In this document: positions 8,936-17,251 of the stretch, one piece after another
Numbering within the stretch: position 1 is the first letter of the stretch
Layout of the letters: every line of letters starts with the position of its first letter
Assembly (NCBI RefSeq): GCF_000313565.1
Contig: NZ_HE578925.1
Coordinates: 390,733-434,182, forward strand
Length of the DNA: 43,450 bases
From: Dielma fastidiosa
Lineage (GTDB): Bacteria; Bacillota_I; Bacilli_A; Erysipelotrichales; Erysipelotrichaceae
Reading direction: 5' to 3'
Notes under the pieces: generated by a model
The model's database searches: none
Seen by the model: the letters and a program-made list of their open reading frames with translations, nothing else
What the model was told of the DNA's origin: nothing
Program-made: the position numbers and the translations under genes

Positions 8936-9949
8936 ATGGAAGAAAGATTAGTATCAGCTGAAGAAAGCAGTTTTGATGAAGATGCGTCACTGCGGCCTAA
9001 AACGTTGGATGAATATATCGGCCAAAAGGATCTGAAACAGAATCTGACAATATTTATTCAGGCGGCGCTGCAGCGGAATGAAGCGTTGGATCATGTTCTG
9101 CTTTATGGTCCGCCGGGTTTAGGCAAGACGACGCTTTCTTATATTTTGGCAAATGAAATGGGAACCCAGATTCGTACAGCCAGCGGTCCTTCCATTGAAA
9201 AGGGCGGTGATCTGGCAGCGATTCTGTCAACGCTTCAGCCAGGTGATGTTTTATTTATTGATGAGATTCACCGGCTGCCAAAAGCAGTAGAGGAAATTCT
9301 TTATCCGGCGATGGAGGACTTCTGCATCGATATCGTCGTCGGCAAGGAATCAACGGTGCGTACAATTCGATTGAATCTGCCGCCTTTTACCTTAGTCGGC
9401 GCGACAACACGTGCCGGTGATCTGACAGCCCCTTTGCGTGACCGCTTTGGGATCGTTTCCCAGCTGCAATTTTATGATTTGGAGGATCTGTCACAGATCG
9501 TTCGACGAACAAGCCGGGTGATGGGCAATGCTATTGATGAACAAGCTGTATTAGAAATAGCCCGCCGCAGCCGCGGTACACCGCGTATTGCTAATCGGCT
9601 GTTCCGCCGCGTCCGTGATTTTGCACAGGTGATGAATAATGGCATCATCGATCAAAAGATTGCCGCTATGGCTTTGGATCGTTTAAAGGTTGATCATCTT
9701 GGCCTAGATCATGTCGATCATCAATATCTTAGAGGCATTATTGAACGCTTCAGCGGCGGCCCGGTAGGACTTGAGGCAATCGCTGCTTCTATCGGTGAAG
9801 AAGCCATGACACTTGAGGATGTCTATGAACCGTATTTGCTGCAGATCGGTTTTATTAACCGTACACCGCGCGGCCGTGTTGCGACACCTAAGGCATATGA
9901 GCATCTTGGTATTTCCTATCAAAAAGATCTTTTTGGTTTTGATGACTAA
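8936..9949 (+). CDS. ruvB: Holliday junction branch migration ATPase RuvB
   Basis: 337 residues, full length. AAA+ motor of the RuvAB complex. Walker A is GPPGLGKT (residues 58-65) and Walker B LFIDE (106-110). The GATTRAG sensor 1/arginine region and the C-terminal winged-helix domain ([12 protein letters not shown]) are intact. It begins seven bases after ruvA with a GAGAC-type weak ribosome binding site, consistent with coupled translation. Its 3' end (codons for KDLF and the stop) forms half of a long palindromic terminator. Confidence 0.97.
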   Translation: MEERLVSAEESSFDEDASLRPKTLDEYIGQKDLKQNLTIFIQAALQRNEALDHVLLYGPPGLGKTTLSYILANEMGTQIRTASGPSIEKGGDLAAILSTLQPGDVLFIDEIHRLPKAVEEILYPAMEDFCIDIVVGKESTVRTIRLNLPPFTLVGATTRAGDLTAPLRDRFGIVSQLQFYDLEDLSQIVRRTSRVMGNAIDEQAVLEIARRSRGTPRIANRLFRRVRDFAQVMNNGIIDQKIAAMALDRLKVDHLGLDHVDHQYLRGIIERFSGGPVGLEAIAASIGEEAMTLEDVYEPYLLQIGFINRTPRGRVATPKAYEHLGISYQKDLFGFDD

Positions 9950-9964
9950 AAAGATCTTTTTTCT
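9921..9964. terminator. Bidirectional terminator formed by two copies of AAAAAGATCTTTTT
   Basis: The 14-base palindrome AAAAAGATCTTTTT occurs at 9921-9934 inside the ruvB coding end and again at 9948-9961 after the stop. The copies can pair with each other (13-base loop), with T runs on either strand. It fits between convergent ruvB (+) and the yrzE-like gene (-). The 5' arm encodes ruvB residues, so the terminator is partly coding. Confidence 0.65.
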
Positions 9965-10315
9965 TTATCGGTTACTGATAATCATTCCCAAAATACAGCC
10001 GATACACAGACAGCAGCACTTTAATATTACGCCAAGAATCGGAAAGAACGCTTTCTCACTGATCAGCAATAATATGATGAGCAGAACCGCCGCTGCCTCC
10101 AATGCATAGAGGAAAGGCTTGCGGTTAATTTTGATACCGATTATTGATCCGGCACCAAGATAGCATAAACAACCAAGAATCAGTGATGTAAGCTTCATGC
10201 TTTTTGGTGAAAAAAGGCCAAAATGGAATAAGAGTGCAAAAATCAGCGATAATAAAAATGTAGATCCAAGCAGGATGCCAAATGAAATTGAAATAGTTAT
10301 TGCTTTTTGTTTCAT
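9965..10315 (-). CDS. YrzE/TIGR04086-type small membrane protein
   Basis: 116 residues with about four hydrophobic segments (roughly 5-30, 40-60, 68-85 and 90-112) and almost no loops. It matches the general pattern of the uncharacterised TIGR04086/YrzE membrane proteins. Position supports this: in Bacillus subtilis yrzE lies between the ruvAB-queA-tgt-yajC genes and yrbG/spoVB, and here it lies between ruvB and the DUF421 gene. The GAGGTGA ribosome binding site precedes the ATG on the minus strand. It is transcribed opposite to ruvAB, so the order but not the orientation of the Bacillus cluster is kept. The function is unknown. Confidence 0.7.
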   Translation of the reverse strand: MKQKAITISISFGILLGSTFLLSLIFALLFHFGLFSPKSMKLTSLILGCLCYLGAGSIIGIKINRKPFLYALEAAAVLLIILLLISEKAFFPILGVILKCCCLCIGCILGMIISNR

Positions 10316-10372
10316 GATTCACCTCATTGTAGGATATGAAAAGAAAAATCAATTTATGCTGGGAGGACGTTT

Positions 10373-11029
10373 ATGAGCGAATATTTCACCTTAATCTGGA
10401 AGTGTTTCTTCTTTTATTTTGTTATTATTTTTGCCCTGCGCTTAATGGGCAAGCGTGAAGTCGGCGAATTAAGTGTTTTTGATATCGTTATCTATTTAGT
10501 TATGTCAGAATTACTGGCATTATCCATCACTGAAGCTGATGATTCCATCTTTAAAGCACTGGTGCCTTTATTTACCTTGGCCTTTCTGCAGATTCTTTTA
10601 TCGCAGATACTATTGCGCTTTCAAAAAGTCCGCGACTTTGTTGATGGCAAACCGGTAATTCTGATTGATCATGGCGTAATTAATCAAAAAGCCATGCGCA
10701 AGGAGCGTTACAGTATCGATGATTTGATGACCCAATTGCGGGATAAGAATATCGGCACCCCGGAAGAAGTTGCTTTTGCGATTCTTGAAAACAGCGGTTC
10801 ACTTTCTGTACTGCCAGCCAACTGCAATCATATGAAATATCCTTTTCCTTTGATTCAGGATGGCGTTATGCATCATGAGGTCATGGATACCTTAGGTGTT
10901 AATGAAGCCGAGTTATTAAAGCTCTGTAAGGCAAATGGGATTGATAAGATTGAAGATTGCTTTATCTGTCTCTATCAGAAAAATGGTTATTTTATGCTGA
11001 AGAAGGCTCCTTCCACAAGTAAAAACTAA
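10373..11029 (+). CDS. DUF421 / YetF-family membrane protein
   Basis: 218 residues. Three N-terminal transmembrane segments (about residues 8-30, 37-55, 62-80) containing the hallmark LMGKREVGELSVFDIVIY are followed by a cytoplasmic domain with the RFQKVRDFVDGKP...LI and YSIDDLMTQLR motifs of DUF421 proteins such as B. subtilis YrbG, YetF and YdfR. Members are linked to spore or envelope functions, but no biochemical role is established. A GGGAGGA ribosome binding site is 6 bases upstream. The last 38 bases overlap the 3' end of the convergent spoVB-like gene. The location between yrzE-like and spoVB-like genes matches yrbG in Bacillus. Confidence 0.9.
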   Translation: MSEYFTLIWKCFFFYFVIIFALRLMGKREVGELSVFDIVIYLVMSELLALSITEADDSIFKALVPLFTLAFLQILLSQILLRFQKVRDFVDGKPVILIDHGVINQKAMRKERYSIDDLMTQLRDKNIGTPEEVAFAILENSGSLSVLPANCNHMKYPFPLIQDGVMHHEVMDTLGVNEAELLKLCKANGIDKIEDCFICLYQKNGYFMLKKAPSTSKN

Positions 11030-12293
11030 CTCTGATTGCATGCATGAAAGTAGTAATCAGCATGGAGGCAGTCAATGCCAGCGGCAGCGCTGCTTCATTT
11101 AATACAGGTGTTAAAAAGGTAATGATCAAGAGGCGAATGACAGACCCGCTCAGGGTATCGATCATCGCCTTTTTACTTTGTCCAAACGCGTGCAGCATGC
11201 TGGATAAAACCGGCTGCAAAGCATAGAAGGCAAATGGCCATGCCAATGATTTTAAATAAGAGGAGCCCAATGTATTGTGATAAAACAGATTAAGGCATTG
11301 ATCGGTAAAAAAGAAGGAAATGGCCGAGCAGCTGAAACCGATCAGCAGACAGATCCAGAAAATAACATTGAAGATTTTCATACCGCGCTTGCGGTTGCCA
11401 TGGCTTGTCTCATACGTAAAAGAGGGCAGCAGCGTGTTGGCCAAGGTGACAGTAATGAATGAGGGCATCGTTAAGATCGGCAGCACATAGCCGTTTAACT
11501 GTCCATAAGTGGCAACGATTGACGATGCATTGCTGACACTGAGCACCATCAGCATCGGTTCAAGAAAAAAGGTCAGTGAGCCGATTAATCTTGAGGAAGT
11601 CATTGGAATCGATACCCGCAGTATCTCATCAAAGCTGGCCCTATTCAGCTTTAAGATCAATTCGTTAACCGGAAAAGCGGCCGTCCTTTTAATCATGCAG
11701 AAGATAAACATATAGAGTGAAGAACCGCATTCACCGACAAATACGCTGAGCATTGCAATTTCGGCCATTCTTACCGGCGTCATAACTGGCGCGTTGGTAA
11801 AACTGATCAATAGATAAATAATGCGGAAGATTTCCTCAAACATTTGGGAAGCACAGGCGCTGACATGTTCCTGCTTGCCCTGCAGATACCCTTTAAGCAA
11901 GCCGGACAGCGTCACCATCGGAATCATTGGCAGCATCGCTTTCATGACTGGAATTATTTGAGCATCCTTTAAGATGATCTGCGCTAAAAAAGGGATCAGC
12001 AGCATAAATAATGTGATAACAATAATATTATTCACAAGTGAAAGGATGATGCTGGTCAGCAGTGCTGATGCTGAGGATTTACTCTGCGCGATCACTTTTG
12101 ATAAAGCGGCCGGAATTCCCATTTGGGCAATGGTAATAATGAAAACCAGCGTTGGTGATGCCAGGGAATAGATATTCATCGCATCCGCACTCAGCGTCCG
12201 GGCCAGATAAATTCTTACAAAAAAGGACAGTACCTTAGCAATCACTGAAAAGATGATTAAAAGAATTGTTGATTGAATTATTTTATTTTTCAA
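10992..12293 (-). CDS. SpoVB/MOP-family polysaccharide flippase-like membrane protein
   Basis: About 433 residues, hydrophobic throughout, with roughly twelve transmembrane segments. The N-terminal pattern (ILLIIFSVIAKVLSFFVRIYLAR..., MGIPAALSKVIAQ) is that of SpoVB/Wzx/MurJ-like exporters of the MOP superfamily, which flip lipid-linked oligosaccharides such as lipid II precursors. Bacillus SpoVB is about 520 residues, so this is a short version. The frame opens at a GTG (12302), but that codon overlaps the GGAG ribosome binding site; the TTG at 12293, 8 bases after GGAG, is the better start. The gene order (yrbG-like, this, comN-like) is that of Bacillus spoVB. It may work in sporulation or more generally in wall synthesis. 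Confidence 0.85.
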   Translation of the reverse strand: MKNKIIQSTILLIIFSVIAKVLSFFVRIYLARTLSADAMNIYSLASPTLVFIITIAQMGIPAALSKVIAQSKSSASALLTSIILSLVNNIIVITLFMLLIPFLAQIILKDAQIIPVMKAMLPMIPMVTLSGLLKGYLQGKQEHVSACASQMFEEIFRIIYLLISFTNAPVMTPVRMAEIAMLSVFVGECGSSLYMFIFCMIKRTAAFPVNELILKLNRASFDEILRVSIPMTSSRLIGSLTFFLEPMLMVLSVSNASSIVATYGQLNGYVLPILTMPSFITVTLANTLLPSFTYETSHGNRKRGMKIFNVIFWICLLIGFSCSAISFFFTDQCLNLFYHNTLGSSYLKSLAWPFAFYALQPVLSSMLHAFGQSKKAMIDTLSGSVIRLLIITFLTPVLNEAALPLALTASMLITTFMHAIRVSFYLWKEPSSA

Positions 12294-12325
12294 AATTACC
12301 ACTCCACATTTATGAGTATATGCTA

Positions 12326-12331
12326 TATAAT
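12326..12331 (+). promoter_or_regulatory. Candidate -10 box for the comN-like gene
   Basis: TATAAT 26 bases before the start codon, in the 64-base gap between the divergent spoVB-like and comN-like genes. No clear -35. A strong TTGGAGGGG ribosome binding site follows. Confidence 0.45.
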
Positions 12332-12357
12332 AGACAAGTATGATTGGAGGGGCTTGA

Positions 12358-12657
12358 ATGGAGAAGTTTGATCTTCAGCAAAATTCACAGATTGATTTAG
12401 CAATCGCGATTAAAACAAATCAGCTGCGCCGTGAATATCTCGAGTCGCTTACCGCCAAGCAAGTCAGAGATACTTTATTCGGCTTTATATGGTCTCTTCA
12501 TACGCCTAAGACTTTAAGTGAAGCTGTTGATGACATCTTAAAATTAAATGTCAATGAGGTTGTTGCCTTCCTGTCTAATCAGGCAGTCGTACTGGGAGCG
12601 CAGATGAGTTTGGATGAATTCAGTGATTTATTCGAAAGTTCAGGCATTCAGAAATGA
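12358..12657 (+). CDS. ComN-like post-transcriptional regulator family protein
   Basis: 99 residues, soluble and mostly helical. The spacing and pattern (an N-terminal IDLAIAIKTNQLRREYLESLT helix pair, then DDILKLNVNEVVAFLSNQAV) resemble the small post-transcriptional regulator family of B. subtilis ComN (YrzD, about 98 residues), which controls comE mRNA at the cell poles and division sites. Context is strong: ComN in Bacillus sits next to spoVB and upstream of secDF-recJ-apt-relA, and here the gene is between spoVB-like and recJ. Assignment rests on length, pattern and position, not on an invariant motif. GGAGGGG is 7 bases upstream of the ATG. Confidence 0.65.
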   Translation: MEKFDLQQNSQIDLAIAIKTNQLRREYLESLTAKQVRDTLFGFIWSLHTPKTLSEAVDDILKLNVNEVVAFLSNQAVVLGAQMSLDEFSDLFESSGIQK

Positions 12658-12697
12658 ATGTTTTTTCTTTTGTGTTAGAATAGAACCAGAGGTATTT

Positions 12698-14257
12698 ATG
12701 AAAATAAACAATGAATTAGTAAAGATCGTATTAGACGCATATGATCTTGATGAAGAAAAACTGAATGAAATATTTAATGAGCCTGTCTTATCAAATCCAT
12801 ATGAAGCAAAGGGTATCCTAGAATGCGGCCGGATTTTGAAAAAGGTAAAAGATGAAAAAGAAAAGATTCTGGTCTGCGGTGATTATGATGCGGATGGCAT
12901 CTGTGCGACAGCGATACTGGTAATGGCTTTGAAAAAGGCGGGCATTGAATGCGGCTATTATATACCTGATCGCTTAACTGAAGGCTATGGGCTGAATGTC
13001 AACACGGTGAACAATGCGTTAGCAAAAGGCTATAAGTATTTTATTACCGTAGATAACGGGGTAAAGGCCGTTGAGGCGATGCAGGCAATCAGGGCAGCCA
13101 ATGCAACCTTGATTCTCACTGATCATCACAATTATGATGAAAGTGAAATTCTTTGTGACTGCTTTGTGCATCCTTTTAAGATGGATTCAAAGTTTCAAAC
13201 GCTCAGCGGTGCTGGTGTCGCCTGTCTGATTGCCAGAATGCTGATGAAAGAGAGCCGGGAGGCGGTCATTCTTGCCTGTGTGGCGGCGATTGCTGACTGC
13301 ATGCCGGTCTGGGGTGAAACCCGCTCACTGATTCGGCTTGGTTTAAAATATTTGAATCAGGGCTGTTATCCGGCCGTCAATCGATTGAAAAACAATCAGT
13401 TTGAACGCTGTGATGAAACGACGATCGGTTTTCAAATTGCTCCTAAATTAAACGTAACCGGCCGTTTGGCTGACCGTGCGAAGGCGAATAATACGGTGCG
13501 TTATCTGTTAAGCAATGATGAACGGCTGATTGACAGCGGGGTTGTTCAGATTAATGAATTGAATGAGATCCGCAAACAGATTACGATGGAAATGGTCAGC
13601 ATTTCTGAACGCCAGCTGAGTGAAGCCTTCTTTCAGATCGTTCATGATGATACATTCCATGAAGGGGTTGTAGGTTTAGTCGCCGGCCGGCTGGCAAATC
13701 AGCTAAACAAGCCTTTTATGGTTTTAGCGCATAAGGACGGATTATATAAAGGCAGTATCCGCAGTGTTGAGGGTCTTGATCTGACCACCTTCTTTGACGG
13801 CTGCTTAGATTTATTGGAGGCTTATGGCGGACATGCGATGGCGGCGGGCATCAGCTTTAAAGAGGAAGCCTATGAAGAAGTATGTCATTATATTGAAGAA
13901 AACAGTCATGATTTTGTATATGAAAAGCCGGTTTTGAACACAATTAAGTTAGATGAAACCATGCTGACATTGGAAAACATTGATGCATTGAATTGTTTAA
14001 GACCTTTTGGCACTGGCTTTGAAGCACCGATTTTTGAAGTAAAGGTACAGATTAAAGAAGTGAAAACCATGGGCGGCAACGCGCATCTAAAGATTATCAG
14101 TCAGTTAAATAATGAGTATATTTTATTTAATGAAGGCGCGGGCGCTGAGCAGTATCGTCAGTGTACAGAAGTTGGTTTTATAGGAAATGTTTCAATCAAC
14201 AGCTTCAGAGGCAGGCGCACAGTGTCAATGAATGTCATGGAATCTGTATTTTCTTGA
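12698..14257 (+). CDS. recJ: Single-stranded-DNA-specific exonuclease RecJ (short form)
   Basis: 519 residues from ATG 12698, chosen because AGAGG lies 6 bases upstream; the open frame extends 28 codons further back with no signal. DHH/DHHA1 phosphoesterase. Motif I is CGDYDADG (Asp62, Asp64, Asp66), motif III DHH at residues 142-144, and the GAGVAC, GRLADRAKANN and GGHAMAAG (DHHA1) motifs are present. It is a 5'-3' ssDNA exonuclease for recombination and mismatch or base-excision repair. Bacillus RecJ is about 786 residues, so the C-terminal extension is absent here; the protein is even shorter than the 577-residue E. coli enzyme. It lies just upstream of apt and rel as in Bacillus. Confidence 0.93.
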   Translation: MKINNELVKIVLDAYDLDEEKLNEIFNEPVLSNPYEAKGILECGRILKKVKDEKEKILVCGDYDADGICATAILVMALKKAGIECGYYIPDRLTEGYGLNVNTVNNALAKGYKYFITVDNGVKAVEAMQAIRAANATLILTDHHNYDESEILCDCFVHPFKMDSKFQTLSGAGVACLIARMLMKESREAVILACVAAIADCMPVWGETRSLIRLGLKYLNQGCYPAVNRLKNNQFERCDETTIGFQIAPKLNVTGRLADRAKANNTVRYLLSNDERLIDSGVVQINELNEIRKQITMEMVSISERQLSEAFFQIVHDDTFHEGVVGLVAGRLANQLNKPFMVLAHKDGLYKGSIRSVEGLDLTTFFDGCLDLLEAYGGHAMAAGISFKEEAYEEVCHYIEENSHDFVYEKPVLNTIKLDETMLTLENIDALNCLRPFGTGFEAPIFEVKVQIKEVKTMGGNAHLKIISQLNNEYILFNEGAGAEQYRQCTEVGFIGNVSINSFRGRRTVSMNVMESVFS

Positions 14258-14276
14258 TGCAAAGCCGCTTAAGTTT

Positions 14277-14285
14277 TGATATAAT
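14277..14285 (+). promoter_or_regulatory. Extended -10 promoter for apt
   Basis: TGATATAAT (TGn followed by TATAAT at 14280-14285), 26 bases before the apt start. No -35 is seen at 17 bases (TTGATG at 14254 is 20 bases away), which fits an extended -10 promoter. Confidence 0.5.
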
Positions 14286-14311
14286 GTAGAATATTGAAGG
14301 AGGCAGTTTTT

Positions 14312-14827
14312 ATGGATTTAAAAAATTATATTGCAACCATTCCTGATTTTCCGCAGGCAGGAATTTTATTTAGAGATATTACACCTTTAATGGCGGATGG
14401 TGAAGCTTTTGCCTATGCGTGCAATGAGTTGATTGACTTTGCCCGTCAGGTAGGCGCAGAAGTAGTCGTAGGACCTGAGTCCAGAGGCTTTATCTTTGGC
14501 TGCCCGGTATCTTCTGAATTGAAAATCGGTTTTGTGCCGGTACGCAAGCCAGGAAAACTGCCAAGAGAGACGGTTTCTTTAAAATATGATTTAGAATATG
14601 GCAGCAATGAACTGCATATGCATGCTGATTCAATTAAAAAGGGACAGAAGGTATTGATCATTGATGACCTTCTGGCTACTGGCGGTACTGTTGATGCGAC
14701 GATCAAGCTTGTGGAAGCAATGGGCGGGGAAGTTGTAGGCTGTGCTTTCCTGATTGAATTAACTGGTTTAAAGGGTCGTGAAGCATTAAAAGGTTATAAT
14801 GTTAAATCGTTAATGAGTTACGAGTAA
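14312..14827 (+). CDS. apt: Adenine phosphoribosyltransferase
   Basis: 171 residues, the usual length. Converts adenine and PRPP to AMP in purine salvage. The PRPP-binding motif [11 protein letters not shown] is at residues 116-126. The [14 protein letters not shown] segment near the N-terminus and the [10 protein letters not shown] region are typical of APRT. The start at ATG 14312 is preceded by GAAGGAGG at 8 bases; a TTG 18 bases upstream is in frame but lies 5' of that ribosome binding site. The recJ-apt-rel order is the same as in Bacillus. Confidence 0.96.
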   Translation: MDLKNYIATIPDFPQAGILFRDITPLMADGEAFAYACNELIDFARQVGAEVVVGPESRGFIFGCPVSSELKIGFVPVRKPGKLPRETVSLKYDLEYGSNELHMHADSIKKGQKVLIIDDLLATGGTVDATIKLVEAMGGEVVGCAFLIELTGLKGREALKGYNVKSLMSYE

Positions 14828-14847
14828 AAGGGGCTTCCCCTTTTTTT
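14826..14847 (+). terminator. Rho-independent terminator after apt
   Basis: AAAAGGGG (14826-14833) and CCCCTTTT (14837-14844) form an 8-pair stem with a CTT loop and trailing Ts. It overlaps the apt stop codon and lies only 27 bases before rel, so it may attenuate rather than fully block read-through. Confidence 0.7.
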
Positions 14848-14873
14848 CAAAATAGAAATGTGAGGTGACAGGG

Positions 14874-17075
14874 ATGGAAAATAAAAAAGCGACGTTTGAC
14901 GATATTATGAATGAAGTTAAAAAATATATGGTCAAACCGGAAAATATCGATTTAATTACGAGAGCTTATGAATTTGCCAATAAGATGCATGAAGGTCAGT
15001 TTAGAAAAAGCGGGGAGCCGTATGTCATTCATGTAATTCAGGTTGGCTACATCCTTGCCACCCTGCGCTGCGGTCCGCAGACCATAGCGGCTGGACTGCT
15101 TCATGACGTGATTGAAGACTGTGAGACCAGTGATGAAGAAGTCAAAGCGATGTTTGGAGAAGATGTATTAAATCTTGTCGAAAGTGTTACTAAGATCGGT
15201 AATATTGAATTCCGTGATGAAAAGGAATATCAAGCCGCCAATCATCGTAAGATTTTCATCGCGATGGCGAAGGATGTCAGAGTTATTTTAATCAAGCTCG
15301 TTGACCGGCTGCATAATATGCGTACGCTTCAGTACATGACAGAGGAGAAGCAGCAGCGGATTGCCGCCGAAACGCTTGAGGTATATGCACCGATTGCGCA
15401 CCGCTTAGGTATCAGTGAAATCAAAAATGAGCTTGAAGATTTAAGCTTCATGTATCTGAATAAGGAAAAATATTATGAGATTGCTCATTTGGTTCAGGTT
15501 CGCAAGGCTGAACGTGATGAACAGGTCAAGCTGATGATCAATGATATATCGGCGCTGCTTGATGAGCATCATATCCAATACCGTATCTTTGGCCGCAGTA
15601 AGCATCTTTACAGTATTTATAAAAAGATGACCAATAAGCATAAGCGGTTTGAAGAAATCCTCGATCTGCTGGCGATTCGCATCATTACCGATAATGAAAC
15701 GAGCTGTTACGAAATTCTCGGTTATATTCATGCGACCTACCGGCCGATTCCAGGCAGGTTTAAGGATTATATCGCCATGCCGAAGATGAATATGTATCAG
15801 TCGCTGCATACGACCATCGTTGCTGATGAGGGCCATATCTTTGAGGTTCAAATCCGAACGGAAGAAATGGACGCTATTGCTGAAAAGGGTATTGCTGCGC
15901 ATTGGCGCTATAAAGAGTCGCTGAACGGCGGCAAGGAAGTTCCGCAGAAGGAAATTGAAGAACAGCTGGCATGGCTGAAGGAATTCTCTGTAATGACAGG
16001 GGAGGGTGTCAGTGAAGATGCCATGGAGTATATGAATCTTCTGCAAAAGGATATTTTTGAAGCGAATGTCTATGTGATGTCGCCGAAGGGCAGAGTTATC
16101 GCACTGCCTAATGGCTCAACGCCGATTGACTTTGCTTACCGTATTCATACGGAAATCGGCCATAAAACAATCGGTGCCAGTGTTAACGGCGGCATTGTAC
16201 CGTTGAACTATGTTTTGAAAACCGGGGATGTCGTATCGATCCGTACCAGCAATCAGTCTGCCGGACCGAGCGAGGACTGGCTGAAAATCGTGAAGTCTAC
16301 GCATGCCCGCAATAAGATCCGTCAGTTCTTCATTAAACAGGAAAATGACCGCAAGCAGGCGGACGTTGATAAAGGCCGCGAGATGCTGAGCGATGAACTT
16401 ATTAAGCGTAATCTTGACCCGGCACTTTACATGGATAAAAAACATTTGGAAGCCTTGGTAAGCAACCTCACCTACGCTTCACCGAATGATATGTATTATG
16501 CAATAGCTACGAAGTCACTGTCTGCTTCAACGTGTGTTGAACGGATGCTGACGCATAAAACCTCGACGATGGGTAACGATGATCTCGTTAAAATGTTTAA
16601 CCGTCAGGAAACTAAGCGCCGCAATCCATTAAATAAGACAGGCGTTAAGGTAGCCGGTATTGATTCAATCTTAGTATCGCTGGCTGCCTGCTGCAACCCA
16701 GTGCCTGGTGATGCCATTGTCGGTTATATTTCAAAGGGGCAGGGTGTGAAGGTACATCGTGCCGACTGTCCGAATATCGCTAATGAAACAAGGCTCATTG
16801 ATGTTGAATGGGAAGATGTGATTGACAATAAGGAATATGAAGCTAAGCTTGTTGTTCATTCCACCGACCGCAATTATCTGCTGAGTGATATTGTGACGGT
16901 GGTATCCCAATGCAAAGCGGGTCTGCTTCACGTTGATTCAAAGGTAGATGATGATAAAGTGACTGCCACTACTAAAATGAGCGTTGTAGTCAAGGATAAG
17001 GAACATCTGCGCAATCTGATCGCCAATCTGCGCAAAATCAACAGTGTGCGTACCGTTGAACGAGTGATTCAATAA
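14874..17075 (+). CDS. rel: Bifunctional (p)ppGpp synthetase/hydrolase Rel
   Basis: 733 residues, full-length RelA/SpoT homologue; start ATG 14874 follows GAGGTG at 6 bases. It makes and degrades the stringent-response alarmone (p)ppGpp. The N-terminal hydrolase domain has the HD pair in LLHDVIED (residues 75-82). The synthetase domain has GRSKHLYSIYKKM, LLAIRIIT and NMYQSLHT, followed by EVQIRT. A TGS domain begins at VYVMSPKGRVIALPNG, a conserved Cys-Cys region is seen in LAACCNPVPGD, and a C-terminal ACT domain ends the protein. Both catalytic domains look intact. It ends with a strong terminator and the accessory block begins directly after it. Confidence 0.96.
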   Translation: MENKKATFDDIMNEVKKYMVKPENIDLITRAYEFANKMHEGQFRKSGEPYVIHVIQVGYILATLRCGPQTIAAGLLHDVIEDCETSDEEVKAMFGEDVLNLVESVTKIGNIEFRDEKEYQAANHRKIFIAMAKDVRVILIKLVDRLHNMRTLQYMTEEKQQRIAAETLEVYAPIAHRLGISEIKNELEDLSFMYLNKEKYYEIAHLVQVRKAERDEQVKLMINDISALLDEHHIQYRIFGRSKHLYSIYKKMTNKHKRFEEILDLLAIRIITDNETSCYEILGYIHATYRPIPGRFKDYIAMPKMNMYQSLHTTIVADEGHIFEVQIRTEEMDAIAEKGIAAHWRYKESLNGGKEVPQKEIEEQLAWLKEFSVMTGEGVSEDAMEYMNLLQKDIFEANVYVMSPKGRVIALPNGSTPIDFAYRIHTEIGHKTIGASVNGGIVPLNYVLKTGDVVSIRTSNQSAGPSEDWLKIVKSTHARNKIRQFFIKQENDRKQADVDKGREMLSDELIKRNLDPALYMDKKHLEALVSNLTYASPNDMYYAIATKSLSASTCVERMLTHKTSTMGNDDLVKMFNRQETKRRNPLNKTGVKVAGIDSILVSLAACCNPVPGDAIVGYISKGQGVKVHRADCPNIANETRLIDVEWEDVIDNKEYEAKLVVHSTDRNYLLSDIVTVVSQCKAGLLHVDSKVDDDKVTATTKMSVVVKDKEHLRNLIANLRKINSVRTVERVIQ

Positions 17076-17089
17076 TTAAAGCTATCTAA

Positions 17090-17117
17090 GGCAGTACTGA
17101 AAAAGTGCTGTCTTTTT
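17090..17117 (+). terminator. Rho-independent terminator after rel
   Basis: GGCAGTACT (17090-17098) pairs with AGTGCTGTC (17104-17112, two G-U pairs) around GAAAA, followed by five Ts. Confidence 0.8.
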
Positions 17118-17188
17118 CTTTGTATAAATGATTAAAAAGCCGCTATGCTAATTAAAAACCGATAATTCTAAAATATTTACATATATTA

Positions 17189-17217
17189 TTGATATTGTAC
17201 GTACATTTTAGTATAAT
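17189..17217 (+). promoter_or_regulatory. chr operon promoter with a palindrome in the spacer
   Basis: TTGATA (17189-17194) and TATAAT (17212-17217) with an exact 17-base spacer. The spacer contains the perfect 10-base palindrome TGTACGTACA (17196-17205), well placed for a repressor. Its right part, CGTACATTT, recurs at 19196-19204 in front of the PTS operon. Confidence 0.7.
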
Positions 17218-17251
17218 ACGGGTAAATAAGAAGCTGAAAGGATAAAAACAT

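Noticed and set aside
12614-12697. Longer recJ start overlapping the comN-like gene
   Set aside because: The extra 28 codons are not RecJ-like and AGAGG directly precedes ATG 12698.
15441-16046. 200-codon open frame antisense to rel
   Set aside because: No ribosome binding site or protein-like pattern; it is the complement of the strongly conserved Rel coding sequence.
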